Notes under the pieces: model-generated
What the model was told of the DNA's origin: nothing
The model's database searches: none
Seen by the model: only the letters and a program-made list of their open reading frames with translations
Shown here: piece after piece, positions 46,874 through 58,415 of the stretch
Layout: each line of letters opens with the position of its first letter
How positions within the stretch are numbered: the first letter of the stretch is position 1
Program-made: the position numbers and the translations under genes
NCBI RefSeq assembly: GCF_963678635.1
Contig: NC_087064.1
Coordinates: 55,190,338-55,254,337, forward strand
Length of the DNA stretch: 64,000 bases
Reading direction: 5' to 3'
Source of the DNA: Symsagittifera roscoffensis
Taxonomy: Eukaryota > Xenacoelomorpha > Acoela > Convolutidae

Positions 46874-47352
46874 TTATAAAATGTAAATTATACCTTGCAG
46901 TATATAGATCAGCATACAACACCAAAGACGAACATCCAAAGACAAAATGACCCCAATACACTCGAAAAAGAATGGCCAACCACAATCAATATGCCGCCCA
47001 CAATCACAGCTCAAAGGATTTAGAGTACGACTTGACTTCGCAGAAAAGGACTTCATTGAACTAGAACAATGACCACCTCGATGATGTTCAAGTATACGTA
47101 CAGATCCGAGTAACCAGGCATCCCCTCCACGCACAATCTCCACGCCATTCCCAGACAAGGTCAAACACAAAGAAGTTCTCTACATGAAACGAAAAAACCT
47201 GTCATAGCCAACCATTCTGAAATCAGATTTGAGTTTGTTGCGAAAACCCAGTCGTTGTCATGAGAAGACACAACGATTGAATCTGGAACTTCTCTAACAA
47301 GAGAACCCAGACGAAATATGATGTTCGCCAAATACCAACGTCCATCATCCAT
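46874..47352 (-). pseudogene. Antisense ORF next to the 3' LTR, split by a 1-nt difference
   Basis: Starts at an ATG at 47352 (minus). It matches the 104-aa ORF at 8141-8455 for ~55 residues, then changes frame near 47160 because of a 1-nt difference. The second frame continues the match and extends with a Cys/Trp-rich, hydrophobic end to 46874. No family is recognised. It may be an antisense accessory gene damaged in this copy, or chance. Confidence 0.3.
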
Positions 47353-47404
47353 CCTTTGAATTGCAGAAAGACTACTCTAAAAAACTCTGTAAAACCCGGA
47401 TGGG

Positions 47405-47814
47405 TGGAACCTGATCTAAACTACATTTTATGATTGGATAAATTAGATATTTTACCACTGTAAAGTGTTTAATATTAACCAATCATGATCCATCTAACTA
47501 ACAACCCACTTATTTGTAAGTGCTGGAATTACTTGTAATTTCGGCACCAGAGAGATTTGAATTTAACTTAGAAATTAGTTGACTCTCCAAGAAGACTTCA
47601 GCAGCCGCAATAAACCAGTATACCCTAGATCTATTGAGCCTAGCAGAGACTAGTTAAACACCCTGAGACTAGATAGTATAAGAGTAAGATTAGGATCGGT
47701 ATTAGACTAAGAAGTTGCACGAATCTATCCGGCCGAAAATAAGATAGCGTGACGAGCAGACGGTGTACCCTATCCGAAATTACTCTATGAGTTAACCACC
47801 TCGGTCCTAACTCA
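47405..47814 (+). repeat. 3' LTR of copy B (410 bp)
   Basis: Direct repeat of 28916-29325 with four substitutions and no indels seen. It is preceded by a short purine patch ('cggatggg') where the plus-strand primer tract is expected; this is weak as a polypurine tract. Confidence 0.93.
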
Positions 47815-48299
47815 AAATACTTCAACCAAGCATTCGAAAGACCTGCATCACAAGCGTGGAGAATTATTTACCAACTACCCGTCTAAGTAAATTCCATACG
47901 TCGTCAATCAAGCAACATCAATGCTTTGCGAGTCCAATATCAGGTCAGCGTCGATGGTCAGTTTTCCCTGCTTTTAGTTTCCAGCATCCAGTTCAGTTTT
48001 CTATCAGTAAATCCAAGTTTTCATTTGTGCTAGTAATTCTCGAGGGTAGCTACTTGTTAGGTTGAATATTCTGGTCAAGTTATCCTGATGCAGTGAATGA
48101 TTATGCTGTGGTGTATTATCTATACTGTATCGAATGAAACAATTTTAAACAAAACTGTTTTGCAGTTTGTAATTTTATCTTCAAAATATGAAAAAGAAAA
48201 TCACCACTTTCAAACCTCATCATTGCTTTGGCTTGCTATCTAATGTATTTATGTATTAATGTCCATAAAATCTATTGCTCCAGCTTCCATACCTGCAAT
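47815..48299. other. 3' flank with a degenerate GTGCTCGA-family segment
   Basis: About 48120-48290 resembles the 3' part of the units at 25932-28225 ('actgtatcgaa', 'gctatctaatgtatttatg', 'attgctccagctt'). No gene seen. Confidence 0.4.
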
Positions 48300-49190
48300 A
48301 AAGTTCCATCGATAAAAATCGATTATACTGGATTTTCAAGGTCTGTCTTGAAAATTTCTGCAGTAATCGATTATAATGGATTGATAATTGATTAAAAACC
48401 AAACAAAAAAAGAAATCTTAGTTGAAACGAATATATTCGATTATAAGGGATTATAATTCATTATAATGGACTATAATGCATTATAATGAATCATGATTTG
48501 TTTTACGCAAGATCCTGGACTTTCCAAAATTTTTCCGTATACTTTCAAAGCTTGAACGTTGCAACTGAAGTAGATTTAGATATGGCTTTTTTGTAGTGTT
48601 TTCTATAACTTTCTACAATTTTTCACTCTATATTCTTATTTGGGCTATTGCCGCACCTCGTCTACTAACCACACACCTATGTCTCCTTTATTACACTCCC
48701 TTTACTCACGTTTACCCCATTCCCCATCTAGCCACCTATTCCACTTACCCCGAACCCCCATCTTCCAAGCCCTCATTACTGCGGGGAGGTTGATGATAGT
48801 TCGGGGTGGTGCGGGTGTGTTAGTTGGGGAGGCAAGTAATTTCGGGAAGGCGTGATAAGATTGCGTAAAACGTTTAGAATTATTTTAAAATATTGAAAAC
48901 TGCTATGGTGGATGTAAATTGCAAAAATGGGGAGCCAAAGGGGTATGGGGATGAGTCGGTGTGGGAGATAGAAAGTTAGGGGTAGGAAAGGGTGATTTCG
49001 GACAGATTGTAATCCATTAAAAGCAATTGTAATGAGTTTTAGATGGATAGTCATCAATTTAAAATCTTTGAAAATGATGGATTATAATATTTTATAATCG
49101 ATTATGTGGTCCAAAAGTGTAATAATAGTTGATTATAATTGCAACATTTTTGCCCAAAAAAGTTGATTATAATCGATTTTTATCCAGTGA
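48300..49190. repeat. ATAATCGATTATAAT word cluster, in two blocks
   Basis: Blocks at about 48305-48495 and 49070-49180 are dense in 'aatcgattataatgga' type words. They flank a C/A-then-G-rich stretch (48650-48990) with no supported gene. Confidence 0.55.
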
Positions 49191-49933
49191 CCTCATTGTG
49201 GGTAGATGAAAACGGAAAACGAATAAAATCACTTGGTTGAAATCAAATTGGTTCAGTTCGATGCAACCCATTTAATGATTTGTATGAGTTGGGCAGTTCA
49301 TATAAAAACGAACCAAACTATCCAAGGACTAAAAAACTGCATAACTAGGGATGCCAACACTGACGATTTTCACAAAAAATGGCTGTGACATTATTGCATC
49401 ATTAAAATTTTTTTGCCCCCTTCTTGTGTATATTTGAAGAAAGTTTTTGAAAAGCTTCAGCAAGGTTTTGCTGCTCTTCAAAGATGTCTGATCTATGCGT
49501 ACTTTCTAAATTGGCAGAAAACAAAACCATGAGCTCGCTCAAGTCTTACCTTACCAAACCGTTTTTATTTGCTCTAAATATAACTTGTCGCATAAAACAC
49601 AAACAACTTTTCATCCAGAGCTCGAAAAATCAAGTTGAATAAAAAAAATCATCAAAATTCAAGGCCTCAAGTGTCAATTCGAAGGAAATTAGAAAACTCA
49701 CTTGTCATGTTTGCGACTAAAATAACTTCATCTTTTGTAAAAGAGCACTAAAGCCTTCTTGTACATTAGAGTAAGTCGTAAAATTTCCACATGTCGATAA
49801 AAATTTTGTCTTTGACAAATTTTGTTTTATTTGCAACCACGGAAAATAGTCGCAGCTTATTGGGTCAAGCTCAACTTTTCTAAAAATCTACGATTAAAGG
49901 AGTTGGAGTTTATAGAAGGAGGATACTGCCGTG
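49191..49933. other. Non-coding stretch
   Basis: No gene or long repeat recognised. Confidence 0.4.
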
Positions 49934-50310
49934 CAGAGGCGGATCTAAAATATTCTCGAGGAGGGCGGTTTTTCTAAAAAAAAAATTCTAATTATTTGCC
50001 GATCTTTTTTAGGACGACCAAATTGATTTTCCGAGCGCACCCAAACTAAAGACCCAATTTCGACAAAACATTTTGCGCCAAAAAAAAATTAAAAAAAAAA
50101 CATATTTTGCCAAACAACACCGTTTTTGGATATTTTTCTTGGAACATTTCTAGTATATTTTGGAGCCGAAGGAGACTATAGAAATGTTTTAGGTTTGGTT
50201 GACCGATAATGGATTTCATCAAATATTATCAAACGGGGACCCTTTTTGTTGTGAGGGGGTCGAGTCCTTGAAGGGGAAGGGCATCCGCGCCCCTCTTAAT
50301 ACCGCCACTG
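49934..50310 (+). mobile_element. hAT-type MITE (377 bp)
   Basis: Ends CAGAGGCGG and CCGCCACTG are imperfect terminal inverted repeats of the CAGWGGCGG type found on hAT-like elements. The flanks are CTGCCGTG (49926-49933) and CTGCCCTG (50311-50318), an 8-bp target duplication with one mismatch. There is no coding capacity. Confidence 0.75.
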
Positions 50311-50774
50311 CTGCCCTGCCATTTAATCTATTTTAGGATAGGACTGCAACTCTTCCTTTTTGGTACGTCTACCAATAGGTTTAGTTATAAGTGGTCCGTT
50401 GATGCTGTCCGCAGGTTAAACTTTTTCTTTTTTCTTGACCAGATAAATGAGTTTTATCTTTGAAGTTTTATCTTTGACTAATTCGATAACTCTTCCACCA
50501 CCAAGGAACGAATTTTTTCTATGCTAATTTTGAAACTAACCATGATAATGGCAGATATAGCGTAACAATGCTTGGCCTTGTAACAATAGCGTTGTGAGAC
50601 TATCCAATAAATGGACGTGATTCTCGGAAGCAAAATTAAAAAAAAATTCTAGTAAATACTCAAGCCACAAAATTCACTATTTCAAGTTGATTTCGATTCG
50701 TATTTTCCGTAAAATAAAATAATAAACTGAAATACGCCATACAGATGGTGCTGATATCTTGATGTAGCTTTAAA

Positions 50775-50778
<4 letters not shown>
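50311..50778. other. Non-coding stretch
   Basis: Nothing recognised. Confidence 0.4.

Positions 50779-50830
<52 letters not shown>
50779..50830. repeat. (TA)n microsatellite, about 52 bp
   Basis: Uninterrupted 'atatat' run. Confidence 0.95.
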
Positions 50831-50832
<2 letters not shown>

Positions 50833-51261
50833 TTGAAAAAAATCCTACGAAGAGGATCCAGGCTTGTTTTCTTGTTGGAATTTTCGATTTATGACTTTTG
50901 AAATCTTTGGTTATGCAGGGGAAGCGGGAAGTTTTTTTTAGTTAAGAGTCATGAACCACGATACGACAAACCTTCTCTTTAACTTTTGTGTGTGACAGGA
51001 GGAGCGCAGATTTTCAAATAGCTCATCAAAATTGTAGCCGGTTAGTTGATGCCATATATTTATAAAAGTTGCGCGAAATTTTTACATACCATGATATGTA
51101 ATTTTTCTAAGCTTAACTCGCTTTCATAAACACTGAGAAAGAGTATTACGATGATCAACTTTGAGAATACTAAAAAAACCAAAAAAAAAAAAAATAAGCC
51201 GTTCATCGGTTTTCTTCAAAAATTTGGTTTTCATAAATTAGGTGAACTATGATTTTTTTTT

Positions 51262-52536
51262 TCAATTAAGCAAATTTTTTCGATAATTTCTGCTATTTTT
51301 ATGAATTATAGTTATCGTTTGCTGGATCCAGTCGAGCATGAAAGGCACACTAGTAAAATAGCTGTAAGTCCAACACTTTTGAAGAATACTAATGTTTTTC
51401 CATCCAAAGGTGCTCCCAACTCCCAAAATACAGTCTGCTTTTATTGAAGTGCATTGAAGAGTGAACAAAGGACCACCTTCATCTCCTTGACAGAGGGCCG
51501 TGTTCGTGGAGAAAGGTACAGTGCAAATATGGTCTTGTCTGCAGATTTCGCGAGGGTACCCTGTGCCAGGTGCTATCTTAGTTTCTCTGAAAACAATTAG
51601 TTTTTAATTGTTAGGCTTGAGTTAAGCTCTACTGCTATCAATAGGATCATAAAGACAATCAACATGAAAACTGACATTTTGTGCGAGCCAGCGATTCTTC
51701 GAAGAATTTCCGCAAGTTTGTTGGTAATCCAAACTCAATAAGGATAGAAAAAAAAAGTTGGTTTAATTTGCGAATATAAGTATGCCATGCAATATCAGAT
51801 TTTGGGGTGTGTGACAGACAAGTTGTTGAATTAGTAAAAAATCAAGTAAGTGGAAAGTAAAACTTTTTAACATTTGGGTGAAGCTCGGAAAATTTTACAA
51901 CCATTCGACAAAAGATATGACCTTAATGAAAAGTTTGTCACCTCCTTTCAGATATTTGCAACCCGTGTAGAGGTTTCGTTCATTTAATGCTTCTTACTTT
52001 CTAGCGGGTAGTAGAGCATTTGTTATTGACTAATGAGATTCCACGACTATCCCTCATACGTATTTTAAAACCTTTTATACTAGTTAGACCAAGGTTGTAT
52101 CTAATAAAAGACAGTTTATCTTCAATACCGTCCTACAGATAGATAGATCCATTGAGGCCAGGAAAAAAGGTAGGATTAAGATCAGTATGATTAGACTAAG
52201 TAGTTGCACGGACCTATCCGGCCAATAACACATAGAGTGATAACGGTGCGCTCGGTCCGAAACTGCTCAATTAGATAAAGCATGAGAACCGACTCAGATA
52301 ACGCTAGATCCGCGCTAGATGCCATGAAAATTCAGATTTATCTGAAGTATGCTTCTTTGAATGTCGAAGGATATACGATACCTTCGTTGTAGATAGTTCC
52401 CAAGCCACAAGCTGCCACAACTGTTCCAGAATTGACTGGAAGAGAACAACACCTGGCCTCTCTGTACTTTGGCAAAGGAGTCTGTCGCGATATTTTCTAA
52501 AGCGCTATTTCTTTGAACTGTGTTATGTGGTCGTAG
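51262..52536 (-). pseudogene. Chymotrypsin-fold serine protease homolog, two exons
   Basis: Exon 52536-52342 (minus) follows a 'ctttcag' acceptor and encodes the segment around the catalytic Asp site (here Glu: KEIAL), then a CGLGT motif. Exon 51586-51262 follows a 'ttttcag' acceptor and encodes CQGDEGGPLF (Glu codon 51478-51480), a Cys pair and a C-terminal FMLDWIQQ helix typical of trypsin-like proteins. Both catalytic Asp and Ser are therefore Glu. A TAG at 52497-52499 interrupts the first exon and the donor after 52342 reads AT instead of GT, so the gene is probably dead. Upstream exons with the His motif were not found. It is paralogous to 13437-13975. Confidence 0.7.
52135..52290 (+). 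repeat. Diverged LTR remnant inside the protease intron
   Basis: Resembles the middle and 3' part of the family LTR ('gatccattgagg', 'attagactaag.agttgcacg', 'ctatccggcc', 'cggtccgaaact'), plus orientation. It is far more diverged than the LTRs of copies A and B, so it is an older insertion. Confidence 0.7.
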
Positions 52537-53643
52537 CTGAAAGAAGCGTTTGTCTATAATTCAACAGAGCATTAACGGTTGTAAATGCGGGACTGGGGAA
52601 CTTTTCTCCGCCTCAAGCAGACTTCGACACCCACTTTATCCAAAGTTTCCCGATTTTGGTACTATTTAAAGTCATTCACGTTTGGCCAAACAAATCCAGA
52701 AATGTTTTACGCGCCTTCAGACTATTATATAATAATTTTAATGAAAAATTCTTCCTAAAAAAGCTCAACGTAAATTTGAACGGTCAGAAAATTTATTTGC
52801 TTGATATGAAAATATCTGAGCTAAAAATCATCTTCGAGAAGATCTCAGATCAGCCCAAGGGAAAAACAATGCGGTTTGGGGTATGGAGAGGTCACAAAAG
52901 GTCCACTTCAAGATTGATCCATTCCTTTTTCAAAATAAACCGGTAGGACTAAATCGTAAACGCTGTAAGGCAAACTGAGATCACTTTCAGCTAGAAAAAT
53001 GTTTGGAAGATAGCCTTTCATACAACCGTGCTTGAAAAATAATTGTTTACCACAATTTCTTTTTATACTGGGCCAATTTGGAAAAAAAAAACATGATTTT
53101 TGTGACCGGCAACAAAAATCTTTCAGGGCATTTTGTTTGAGATTGAAACTATATATTTGTTTTTTTTTCCTGATTAGTGGTTACGACTTTTGACGACTTG
53201 CTCTGATATTAATGAACAAGAGCCTTTTTTGCAAAGAGTACGTACGAAATGACCTTTATCAACATATAATTGTATTCAAAGAAAATGGTATGTTAATAAC
53301 TGACTCATTATTTAACGTTTTGAGTTAAAAAAGGCAAAAGTTGCCAAATGGTTGGCTAAAGCAAGAAATTAATAAAAATGAAAAGAAAAGGAAAAATGCT
53401 TCCTTGCTCTATAAACAAAAATTAATCGCTTCAATCCAAAGCAAGTCTTCAAAATATTTTGTTACCTGTCAGAAAAAAAAATACTTGAACTTGAGAAATC
53501 ATTATAACTTAATGTTGGGTTTCCATTGACGGCACAGGACCCGAAAAAGTCTATAAGGAAGAAAAACAATTGGTAAAATTATTTTAAATTTTGCTTTGCC
53601 CAATTTTATTTGAACCGATACAGCAGAGTTCTACGTTTTGTTG
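52537..53643. other. Non-coding stretch upstream of the protease pseudogene
   Basis: May hold degraded 5' exons on the minus strand. I could not support any. Short Lys-rich ORFs are not convincing. Confidence 0.35.
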
Positions 53644-54022
53644 TGGAACCAGTTCTAAGCTAGCATCTATAGACCAATTATATGTATGATGGAATATCAC
53701 TATAAGAAATTTATAACTAACCAATTATATTCCATCTCTAACATTTACACTTATTTGTAAGTGCTGAAACTACTTGTAGTTTCAGCACCAGAAAAATTTG
53801 AATAAAACTTAGAATACAGTTGTTCTCCCTCGGCCAACTAACTCACATAAACCAGTGTACACTAGATCTATTGAGACTAGGAGATATAAGAGTAAGATTA
53901 AGATTGGTATTAGACTGAGAAGTTTCACGAATCTATCCGGCTGAAAATAAGATGACGTGACGAGCAGACCGTGTACCTTATCTGAAATTACCCTATGAAC
54001 ACAGTCACTGGTACATAACTCA
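53644..54022 (+). repeat. Solo LTR (379 bp) with perfect 4-bp target duplication
   Basis: TGGAACC...ACTCA ends as in the family LTR, with internal deletions and many substitutions. Flanked by GTTG at 53640-53643 and GTTG at 54023-54026. The 4-bp duplication is the Ty3/gypsy norm. It has no internal region, so it formed by LTR-LTR recombination. Confidence 0.9.
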
Positions 54023-54416
54023 GTTGGACAAAAACAGACAAGTCTATTTTCAAATTTCTCCAAACCCTTTTTACTAGAGTTTCAAAAATGCTACTTGCAA
54101 GGATGTAAAATTCTAATGTATTTTTCATATTTGATGAAAAGCTAGAAAAGAAGCCATATGTTAGTTACTAATTTTTTTTCATGTAGTAAGAATCGACTTA
54201 GTTTTATAGTTATTCTATACTAGGATTGCCTTTGTAAGAACTTACTCTGTTGGAATTATAATTTTTGAGAGGGCTAATTTGTTCCGCCATATTTTGACTT
54301 TTCTTCTTTGTTCGTCAATTTCTGTCTTGCCAATTGCAATCGTCAACGGGATATAAAAACAAAAAAAAAAACATTTTGCTCATTTCAATCTGAAAAAATT
54401 AACCCAAGTGTACTGA

Positions 54417-54600
54417 TCAAATTGTAACGTCCCTGTAACATCTCCAGTTGTAAGGGGCGTTACAAAAGCAACCAGTGGTGCAATTGAAAATTCCAAATCT
54501 TTTATTAAACACACTGCTTGGGTCCTCATAAAGACAGTATAACTCATCAAATGAAGTAGCTTTGATGCTATGCTTTTTTGGTGAATCGATTGGAATTTTC
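54417..54600 (-). CDS. Cys-rich terminal exon, left-arm copy
   Basis: After a 'cttag' acceptor (AG at 54602-54601), an open frame of ~60 residues ends at a TGA (54417-54419). It contains a Tyr/Cys/Leu motif, FGIFNC, and a C-terminal NAPYNWRCYRD segment. The right-arm copy at 62557-62743 encodes nearly the same peptide, and the only length change seen is a 3-nt in-frame one. It looks like the last exon of a small secreted Cys-rich protein. The family is unknown and upstream exons are not found. Chance conservation through recent duplication is the alternative. Confidence 0.45.
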
Positions 54601-55210
54601 CTAAGCAAAAAGAAGTAATACATTTCTAATATTTTGACGAAACCGTAAAAAAAACTTTTTTTAAAACTTTTGCTGTTAATCGTTATTTTAAAAAAAAAAC
54701 AAGTTTTTCAAAATGTTTTGAGGTTGATTTGTAGACGAATGGGCTTTTTTCGAAACTCCACTCGTATTTTTTTAAATCTGTTCAAAAATTGTTCACACGG
54801 AATTTTGCTGATTAAAAATCTTGTGAAAAACCAAAGGGCGAGAAAACTGGAAAAGAGCCGAAGATTGTAAGACTATGCCAAAATTTGAATTTTTTTACTC
54901 TTTCGGGCAAAAAATTCTTACCTGCATCTAAGAAAATGGAATGAAAATCATGGTTTTTTGTGGTCTAAGAAATTATCATAACAACCGATTCACAGGTTGC
55001 ACTCAGACAATAAATGGAAAAAAATTGATTACAAATCATTGTTTTCATCTAATTTAAAAATAATTATAATCTATTTAAAATCATTTTAAATAGATTTTTT
55101 CCGGTTTATTTTTGTTTCGCGTCGTGAAAAAATTGTGCAAAGAATTCTGCATTTATTGAAGGAGTAATGCGGAAATTTTGCAAAGCGAGTGTAAAGGTGG
55201 TACGGGGGAT

Positions 55211-55275
55211 GATTCAGGTGGGAATTGATTCAGGTGGGGGATTGTTCACGTCAGGGGGCGGTTGGTTCAGGTTTT
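55211..55275 (+). repeat. GATTCAGGTGGG G-rich words
   Basis: Several 'ttcaggtggg' units like those of the minisatellite at 8594-8892, within the left-arm-specific insertion. Confidence 0.6.
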
Positions 55276-58200
55276 TTTGGTCCTTTTTTGAAAACAGAAA
55301 AAAAATACCTTTTGGAATTTTTTTGGCTTAAAAATGCATTTTTGATGTGCGATCTCTTGCAAAACAGTCTATTTTTTTTTTCTTTTCCCCATCCAAAGTT
55401 TCTCAATAGTTTTACAAAATTTGTTGAAGGTAACAAAAATTAGAAATTGAGTAACATTAAAACAGTTACAAAAAACAAAGTAGCGCTAAACAAAGTTGGC
55501 ATTGAACTTTAAGTACCCACCTAAAATTTAAAACGCAGAAAAGGAGTAATGCGAGTGTACGCAGAATCAAAACGCAGAATTCACGTGATGTGCGTCAGAA
55601 CTCTGGCCGAAAAAAATTTTTTAAAGGAGTTTATTGTCTTTTTCTCTTAAAGTTAAAAATAATCTAATATAAATGATTTGCAATGGTTTTTTTGTTCTAA
55701 TGAATAATGGCAACATAATCCATTTTTAATTGAGTATAATTATTATTTTTCAATCTTATCGACGCTGACTTTAAACATCAATCTTTTTCGATTTTTTTTC
55801 ATGAAGCTTACGGGTAGGCTTTTGCAAGCGTTCGCATTCTCTTCGAGAAGTTTTCTAAGTTTCTCTAAAAGTCTCATCAATAAAAAATCTTTGGTCCGGT
55901 TAGGTCACCACATACAAGTTTTTGAGCCAGTACTAAAACACAGCATTCTCAGCATAAATATGTTTTGCGAGCGAAAAAATTGATCGAATGTGGTAATTTG
56001 TTTTGGAGCAAACATGAATACTTACATACATACACAAATACACGCATAATCTTTTCAAAAATGCTCTACTCCTAGAATTTTAACCCCTCACCCTACCATC
56101 GTTACCAAATAATTTATTGAATCAGTAGAGTAACGAAAACGACTTAAAAAAACGCGCAGAAAAATTGTGAAACTTTACAGCAGGTAATTATTTTTAGTTT
56201 AATTTGTGCAATCAGTTCATGCTGATTATTTTGATCAGATTATTGTAAATACACAAGCCAAAAAAAAACATTAAAAAACTTATACCATTTTCATTTGAAG
56301 TCAAAAACAACAACCGAAGATAAATAATTTTCAAAGGACTTTATTGCTTTATCGAAAAAAAAAATCTAATTTAAATTGTTTATAATTAATGAATTTTTAT
56401 TTTTGTAAACAGTTAAAAAATAACTCAAATGTAATCAATTTCTATAGATGGAACTCCAGCGCGGGTATTACCCGCCAGTTGTTGGCTCAATTTTTTTGGA
56501 AGAACTTGTCTAAGCTCAATTGAACTTAACTGTTGTCTGAACTTGTCGCCAAATTCTTTGTAAAACAAACAGCATGCCAACCTTCTGGTTTTTGTCTTGA
56601 AACCGCAAAAATTAATTTTTAAACTCGTTTTTTTTTTTACTCTAAAACAGGTAAGAGCTTAACAAAAGTCAATTTTAAACAAATTCGAGGCTAGAAAGTT
56701 TTTGTCTGAAGTAGTTTATCACTTTTTTATAAATCAAGCAAATTCAAAATAAAACCTTCTCTCTCGTATCGCAAAACTGCAAAACGTAGCTTCAGAGCTT
56801 TGTAATTGTTTCTACTTTTGAAGAAAGTGAAGAATCTGCATGCTCGGGCTGGTTTTTCTTATTCAAACCAATTTGCAAAAAAATCACCTCGATGGATTGA
56901 TCAGTGGATCTTAAACTATCAGTAAATCTTAAACTATCTCAAACTATCCACTAAACTATCCTGACTTCAATTAGCTGTAGAATGCTCACTAGTCGGTTAA
57001 TGGGACTTTCCTTAACCAAAACGTATTCGAGACCATTTTATAGACGGTCGGAACATTCAGGGCCATATGATACTTGGAAACTGAAACTTAAAGTATGCTG
57101 GGTCATTAAGAAGTGAGTCAACTTCCTTACCAATTTATTCAGTTGTATTGCTTGAAAAACTTGTTCTGAATTGAGCACTTTGCTTTTTTTCTGCTTTTGA
57201 AATTCAGCTATCTATTTTTTTTAATTTCAAAGTTTATTTCTTTGAATTTCGAGCGTGAGAAACTTTGAATGGTTTGATAATTATTTGAAGTATTCATAAA
57301 ACCATTCAAAGGTTTCATTTATGTTTTTTGTAGTACTATAAGCATCAAACTCAAATACGTTCAAAATGCTCGTTGTCAGTTTTCCAGCATCATTTTTTGT
57401 ATAGTTTTACATGCTTTCTTTGCTCACTGTGATATCTGAGAACAAGTAATGATGGCAGAGAACATCTAAGTTTATATTCATTTTAAATTCCGCACCGAAG
57501 TTTTTCTGATAAACCTGATTTATAATGAGAGAACTTTGCGGAAACTGTTGCTTTTATAATTGATTATTTGAAACCCATTTAGGCAACATTTTTATTTTGA
57601 TATTGAGAAAACGGAATATTTTTATAACGATTATTTCGCATTGTAACGTCACCATATATCGCACCCTAATCCCAAGAACATTTTTTCATCTCCATGCATT
57701 CCCAAGATGATCTACATTTTTTAGCATATAACCCACGAAATTTTTTTTTTGCCAAATAATTGCAAAATAGGCAAACTTTGTCTCCAGAGAAGCCACATTA
57801 AGTCTATTTAAGAACAAGACTCGTTGTAAGCATGAATTTTTATTTCAAAACTCAAGTCTAAAAAAGCAACTAATATGAATCATAACAATTATAATTTAAT
57901 TTTAAAATATCCGAAAAAAATCATAATATGATAATGTCTCTTAGAAAGTCCTAATTATTTTAGTTCCCTTAAAACTAACTGCTATAAAGTGTTCTTATCA
58001 CTTGAAGCCTATAATGGGCATTAGAGCGTTCTAGAAAGTTTTCTAATTTTGCTGCCATCTTATTGGTCAAAAATTGCTGATTTATTTTACCTAACATTCA
58101 CCTTCCTTTCCTTAAAATGAGAAGGTTGTTATTTAGAACCAACAAAGCATTGCAACCATGAAGTCACTGAGAGTCATCAGTCAAGAACCCATATTTTCAT

Positions 58201-58299
58201 TACGAGGCCAAACTGTGCCCTGTTTAGGCGCACAATCTTATTGTTTGTCTTTTCCTGGAATCAAAGGGCAAGTCATTAGACCGCAACAAAACTAAACAG

Positions 58300-58415
58300 C
58301 CGATAAATTTTACGTTACAGATTTTTGTACGCAGAATCTACCAAAAAGTAAGTTGAATTCAATTTTTGTGGAGTCTGTGTACAGATATTTGTATTGTAAA
58401 ATTTATCTGCTGATT
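58300..58415. repeat. Local palindrome at the inner end of the left arm
   Basis: 'taaattttacgttacag...gtacgcagaatctac' pairs with 'gtggagtctgtgtacagat...gtaaaattta'. The same ~110-bp palindrome ends the right arm at 58935-59035. Confidence 0.7.

Larger units (their letters stand above)
28916..47814 (+). mobile_element. Near-complete 18.9 kb env-bearing Ty3/gypsy-type LTR retrotransposon, copy B
   Basis: Two 410-bp direct LTRs bound an internal region with a primer-binding site, Gag, protease, RT, RNase H, integrase (in that order, as in Ty3/gypsy) and further 3' ORFs including a signal-peptide glycoprotein. The flanks are TAAT on the left and AAAT on the right, a 3-of-4 match that may be a mutated 4-bp target duplication; a solo LTR of the family has a perfect 4-bp one. 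The length far exceeds the usual 5-9 kb of animal Ty3/gypsy elements. The sense strand is A-rich and T-poor compared with its flanks. Gag-pol is broken, while the envelope ORF is intact. Confidence 0.93.
54023..58415 (+). repeat. Giant inverted repeat, left arm
   Basis: From the base next to the solo LTR inward, the sequence is the reverse complement of 58935-63127 with roughly 85-90 percent identity in the stretches compared by eye. Matched landmarks: 54040/63110, 54430-54470/62690-62735, 54920/62230, 55801/62075, 56450/61440, 57000/60990, 57480/59860, 57840/59510, 58150/59180. A ~0.73 kb block at about 54985-55715, containing the G-rich 'gattcaggtggg' words, is absent from the right arm. 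Confidence 0.9.

Noticed and set aside
47380-47404. Classical polypurine tract before the right LTR
   Set aside because: Only a short 'ggatggg' purine patch is present, too weak to call as a feature.
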